Of a stretch of 64,000 bases of DNA, positions 59,204 through 64,000 are shown piece after piece; positions within the stretch are counted from its first letter, which is position 1; each line of letters begins with the position of its first letter. A model generated the notes under the pieces. That model did not search any database. It was not told where the DNA came from and worked only from the letters and a program-made list of their open reading frames with translations. The stretch comes from Sphagnum compactum (Eukaryota; Bryophyta; Sphagnopsida; Sphagnales). The stretch spans positions 5,766,001-5,830,000 of the forward strand of contig OZ234493.1 in the NCBI GenBank assembly GCA_965153455.1, given 5' to 3'. Both the position numbers and the translations under genes were made by a program.

Positions 59204-60745
59204 ATGGCCAAGGTGAGGAAGAGGGGGCAGCCGCGAAGCTCCCGTCAAGCCAGCAACGGCAGCAGCACGAAGAAAAGAAGGACAGGGGAGAAGGAAAATG
59301 TAGGTGGAGGAGGGCGTGGAAAAAACAACAAGGATGCGTCGTCTTCGTTCAAGAAGCCTGTGAGAGACGAGGAGCTTCTAAGCGAGGAAGATGAGTTCGA
59401 TAACGGTGCTCCAGATATCCCTTCTTCCCCAGATGAAGGTGAGGATGCTGCAGAGTTGGAAACTGCTGACGAGAAGCGCTTACGTCTTGCTAAATCGTAT
59501 TTGGATCGAACTCGGCAATCGGTTGCTGATGCAGAGGAGGATGAGGAGGAGGATCAAGATGTGGAGCAGCGAAGAGGGGCCAGAGATAGCATGGTTGCGG
59601 ATTTACTCCAGCAAGAACAGCTTGAAGAGAGCGGTCGAATACAGCGCAAGCTGGCTGCCAGAGTGCTTGCACCAGCAACACTTCAGGAAGGACGGCCAGT
59701 AGGCCGAAAGCATCGCCAAGCCGTGACAGCGGTATGTATCTCTGAAGACGACTCCACAGGGTTTGCCGCATCCAAGGATGGTCTATTGGTACAATGGAAC
59801 ATCGAGACAGGCTTGAGTGAGAAGTACGAATGGCCTTCTTCCCAACAAGAGCCTTCCAAAACAAATGGTAGCAAGAAGAAGCAGCAGGGAAGTCGGCACA
59901 TTCTTGCAGTAGCAACTAGCTCAGATGGCCGCTATCTGGCATCAGGAGGATTGGATAGGTCTGTACATATCTGGGACACTCGCACTCGGCAACATCTCCA
60001 GGCTTTTGCTGGTCACAGGGGAGCTGTGACAAGTCTAGGGTTTAGGAAAGGCACCCAACAGCTTTTCTCTGGTTCTCTGGACCGCACTATCAAGCTATGG
60101 AGTGTGGATACACGTTCTTACATTGACACATTGTATGGTCACCAAAGTGAAATTGTCTCTCTTGATTGTCTGCGACAGGAACGGGTCCTTTCTGCAGGCC
60201 GTGACCGCACACTGCGGCTTTGGAAGATTCCAGAGGAATCCCAACTTGTGTTCAGAGGTCATGCAGCTCACATGGAGAGTTGCTGCTTCATATCCAATGG
60301 GGAGTTTCTTTCAGGTTCTGATGATGGTTGTGTGGCTCTGTGGAATACAATACGGAAGAAGCCAGTTTCTATCATGCGGAATGCACATGGAAGTAGTTCA
60401 GGTGTACAACATCAGACCACAGAGAATGCAAATGGGTTAGCAGCAGCAGCAGCAGCGGGAGCTGCAGAGTCTTGGGTAGGAGCAGTAGCAGTTTGCAGTA
60501 GCAGTGATCTGGCAGCATCTGGAGCTGGGGATGGAACTGTGCAGCTGTGGGCACTTGAGGATGCAAACCGCAGTCTTCGAGCACTTCATGGTTTGGCAGT
60601 GAAAGGATTTGTGAATTCCTTGGCTTTTGCAAACTCAGGTCGCTTCCTTCTTGTGGGTACAGGACAAGAGCCTCGAATGGGTAGATGGGCAAGGAATCCT
60701 GATTCCGAGAATAGAGTTTTCCTCCATCCTATCAGTTTGAGGTAA
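59204..60745 (+). CDS. RRP9: RRP9 / U3-55K (plant YAO) U3 snoRNP WD40 protein, intronless
   Basis: Nucleolar U3 small nucleolar RNP subunit that contacts box B/C of U3 snoRNA and supports early cleavages of pre-18S rRNA; the Arabidopsis orthologue is YAO. The ORF codes for 513 residues, close to the family length of about 500. The frame is open upstream to 59078, but the first in-frame ATG is 59204, followed by a typical basic start (MAKVRKRGQPRSS). Order: nuclear-localisation-like KKRR segment (about 20-35), acidic region (about 58-125, SEEDEFDN and DAEEDEEEDQD), a conserved helical stretch (ADEKRLRLAKSYLDR), then WD40 repeats from about 168 to 500. Repeat marks include SGGLDRSVHIWD, FSGSLDRTIKLW, LSAGRDRTLRLW and LSGSDDGCVALW. 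A poly-Ala tract (GCA repeats near 60440) lies in the loop before the last blades. No intron is needed. A telo-box cluster lies upstream. Confidence 0.95.
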   Translation: MAKVRKRGQPRSSRQASNGSSTKKRRTGEKENVGGGGRGKNNKDASSSFKKPVRDEELLSEEDEFDNGAPDIPSSPDEGEDAAELETADEKRLRLAKSYLDRTRQSVADAEEDEEEDQDVEQRRGARDSMVADLLQQEQLEESGRIQRKLAARVLAPATLQEGRPVGRKHRQAVTAVCISEDDSTGFAASKDGLLVQWNIETGLSEKYEWPSSQQEPSKTNGSKKKQQGSRHILAVATSSDGRYLASGGLDRSVHIWDTRTRQHLQAFAGHRGAVTSLGFRKGTQQLFSGSLDRTIKLWSVDTRSYIDTLYGHQSEIVSLDCLRQERVLSAGRDRTLRLWKIPEESQLVFRGHAAHMESCCFISNGEFLSGSDDGCVALWNTIRKKPVSIMRNAHGSSSGVQHQTTENANGLAAAAAAGAAESWVGAVAVCSSSDLAASGAGDGTVQLWALEDANRSLRALHGLAVKGFVNSLAFANSGRFLLVGTGQEPRMGRWARNPDSENRVFLHPISLR

Positions 60746-61522
60746 TCTTTCTCTTCTATTTCTCCCAAGGGGTTGTGCCAGCAACTCTGGGAGAGGTAGC
60801 AAATTTTTGCACCCAGAATTGTTGAGACAAAACTTGTAGGAGAGAGGGTAACATTTTTTTGCACCTTGCAGTGTTGAGAGTTATATGTAGGTGAACACCC
60901 AGAGAGCTTTTGAAACAATGGAAAGCCAATTTATGATTGCTTGTGCTGGGTAATGAGATCAAGTTGCCTTTTATGTTTGATCCAGTGCATTAGGACACAA
61001 ATCCCTTGCTCCTCTTTGAATATTTTACTGTGACCCTGCAGCACCTTCGACCATCTATGACCAGTTTCTTTACAAGTACTGTGTGAGTTGACTCTAAAGG
61101 TCAGGCATCTCCAAGAAAATGCATTCATTTGCATAGCTGGTCTGCTTAGTGGGATTGTTGCATGTAGTGACTTGGTTGATTCCAAGATCTTTATGAAATC
61201 CATCAGAAAGAGGTTTGCACAAATTGCTGAGTAAGTGGCACTGATGTATGCAAACGACTCATGCAGACTCTACATTGTTTATATGTTGCCATGTCTCTGT
61301 GAGGACATCATCTCTTGGACCCAGCTCTGCTCCTCTGTTTAGAACACGAATTGCACAAAATTGACAAGGAACTGACTTTGGAAACTCTACGGACAGCAAT
61401 TCCAAATACATGTAATTGGTTTTTCCCCAAAGTTGCACCTGATATTAGCAAAGGGAAATCAGCCCTGCTTCTTTAATGCATGTTTAACGTTCATGATAAC
61501 ACTGGCCTCATGCTCTACAATA
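60746..61522. other. RRP9 3' UTR and intergenic DNA
   Basis: No coding region supported. A near-duplicate phrase of about 20 bp around GAGAGGTAGCAAATTTTTGC (60791) and GAGAGGGTAACATTTTTTTG (60842) suggests a small local duplication of the 3' UTR. Confidence 0.45.
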
Positions 61523-61589
61523 GGTAAAGCCCCAGGGTGGGGTATATGCCCAAATCATGGACCTAACCTGAGCACCATGGGGCTTTACC
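61523..61589. mobile_element. 67-bp foldback with perfect 12-bp terminal inverted repeats
   Basis: Ends are GGTAAAGCCCCA (61523-61534) and TGGGGCTTTACC (61578-61589). TA lies directly before the left end, and CTA follows the right. The terminus is shared with the 73-bp repeat at 34477-34622 (GGGCTTTACC), pointing to a dispersed family. Confidence 0.6.
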
Positions 61590-61730
61590 CTACACATAAA
61601 ACATTGACATAAGTTGTCCATCTGCAGGTACTTGCCTAGGCAGAACTTCCAAGCAAGCCGAGAGATATCTTACAAATCTGTAAGGTCCTTCCAGCATGTT
61701 TCCTTCCAGATTAGGCCAATGTATTAAGCA

Positions 61731-61848
61731 GGGGAAGGGCAGCACTAGAGGGTCTTCCTCTGTTTTTCAGCATATAGAGCTTGCACCAACTTCGCAGGCC
61801 CTCGAACAGAGGAACCAAGGAACACAGCCTGGGGTGTTGCCCTTCCCC
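61731..61848. mobile_element. 118-bp foldback element
   Basis: Outer arms GGGGAAGGGCAGCAC (61731-61745) and GTGTTGCCCTTCCCC (61834-61848) match at 14 of 15 positions. Inner arms TTCCTCTGTT and AACAGAGGAA are perfect. The plus-strand reading frame that runs across it (61696-61938) has no other support. Confidence 0.6.
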
Positions 61849-62046
61849 TATACTGAGTTAGAGTTGCTATTCACACAACTCGGTATCTACAAAGTGTCCT
61901 TGACTATCATACAAAGTGGGACTTCAATTTGGACCTAATTAGAGCTAATTACTAGTAAAAGGGGGATTAGTGGGAGGTTAAGAAAATGATGACAGTTTAG
62001 TCTCTCCTAACTACCCCTCACCAGCTTAATTAACTTCCAAGAACAA

Positions 62047-62056
62047 TCCAACGGCT
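62047..62056 (+). promoter_or_regulatory. MSA-type mitosis-specific element
   Basis: TCCAACGGCT matches the MSA consensus YCYAACGGYY exactly. MSA elements bind MYB3R factors and drive G2/M expression in plants. It lies about 690 bp before the alpha-tubulin start codon. A 10-bp degenerate match can occur by chance. Confidence 0.4.
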
Positions 62057-62739
62057 CTAGACAAAAGATTTGTAGCATCACCAGAGGGCCACCAGACTCA
62101 GTGGTCCATTTTGCATTTTCTACTCTCCTCTCCTTCATCATTGCATCACACACTTTGAAGCTCTGCTGCAAGTGAGCTTTTCTAAGAGGAGCTTCAGATT
62201 CCACAAGCACTTCCCAAACCATCATCATCATCTCCTTCCATCAATTCAAGATCTTGATTAGTGTGAGAACCTTTTTGCCAGGAGTGCTTGTGAATTTCAA
62301 GTGATCCCCTGAGTATTTTTCTTGTTTTCAGCTGTCGTAGTTAAAGTTTTTCTTAGATCTTCCAAAAGTATAAACTGAAGCTCAACAATCCATGAGTTTT
62401 CAAATCATGATCTTTCAATCTCTAATTGTGTCTGTGATTGATTGAGTTCTTGTAGGTTTCGGGAATTGTTGGAAAGCTGATGTTGCTTACTGCTAAGGTG
62501 GGGAATTTTGTTAGTCATGTGTTTTTTTGTTAGTGTTTTTTGAGAAGAGTTTGCTCGTTTTCAGTGTCAAGTAGAGTTGTCATGAATGTGATTTCATCAT
62601 CGTTCTTCTGTGGAATTTGACAGTCGAAGTTTTTCAGCCACGTGAACTTGTCGCAGGCTTGATTGATTTAGTTTGTGAGGATTTGTACTCTAACTATTTC
62701 TTGAAGAAGATTTTGTGTTAAGACCTCACTTGCCACAAG
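62057..62739 (+). other. Alpha-tubulin upstream region and 5' leader
   Basis: Contains CT-rich patches and a TATAAA-like GTATAAAC at about 62368-62375. A leader intron is possible (TTCTTGTAG near 62450), but I cannot place the transcription start. No coding sequence is supported. Confidence 0.4.

Positions 62740-64000
<1,261 letters not shown>

Noticed and set aside
61696-61938. An 80-codon plus-strand frame between RRP9 and tubulin.
   Set aside because: It is largely made of the foldback element at 61731-61848 and has no other coding evidence.

Overview
The window is nuclear DNA from a land plant with a large, repeat-rich, AT-rich genome. Evidence: spliced genes for plant-type PRP19/MAC3 and alpha-tubulin, Arabidopsis-type telomere motifs (TTTAGGG, telo-boxes), a Ty1/copia element with an initiator-Met PBS, mini-CACTA and Harbinger-type MITEs, and kilobases of non-coding DNA between genes. 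The main gypsy element is a chromovirus whose reverse transcriptase motifs look fungal/vertebrate-like (Sushi/Tf1/Tcn1 type), which fits a non-seed plant such as a fern or lycophyte better than an angiosperm. This is inference; the species cannot be fixed from the window.

Layout. 1-4185: 5' part of a PRP19/MAC3 gene on the minus strand, nine coding exons plus leader, running off the left edge. 4206-4466: a CpG-rich tandem repeat and a hairpin behind its promoter. 4467-16485: AT-rich DNA with one mini-CACTA MITE (8377-8487) and a dead pogo/Tigger-like transposase (13030-13374). 16486-23465: an old, decayed Ty1/copia element on the minus strand, with both LTRs, the PBS and gag, protease and RNase H relics recognisable. 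25886-27917: a minus-strand plant gene of unknown function in two candidate exons. 28562-40244: several MITEs, minisatellites, a telomeric tract inside a palindrome, and dispersed repeats. 42215-43139: the 3' end of a non-LTR retrotransposon. 43204-48966: a young Ty3/gypsy chromovirus with essentially identical LTRs and a perfect 5-bp target duplication. 48967-58860: AT-rich DNA with small foldbacks. 59204-60745: an intronless RRP9/U3-55K (YAO) gene. 62740-64000: the first three exons of an alpha-tubulin gene, cut by the right edge.

The three recognised host genes are housekeeping functions (splicing and ubiquitin ligation, rRNA processing, cytoskeleton) and do not form a pathway. PRP19 and RRP9 both carry a telo-box near the start; the tubulin has an upstream match to the mitotic MSA element.

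The most interesting object is the gypsy element. Ten nucleotides just after its 5' LTR are complementary to the predicted 5' end of its own RNA, which lies 33 nt downstream of a TATA box. This suggests self-primed reverse transcription, known from Tf1 and Sushi elements, in a plant chromovirus. It also has U3 enhancer-like repeats, a duplicated 155-bp leader, separate gag and pol frames (-1), a nonsense codon in gag, and a pol stop codon inside the polypurine tract.
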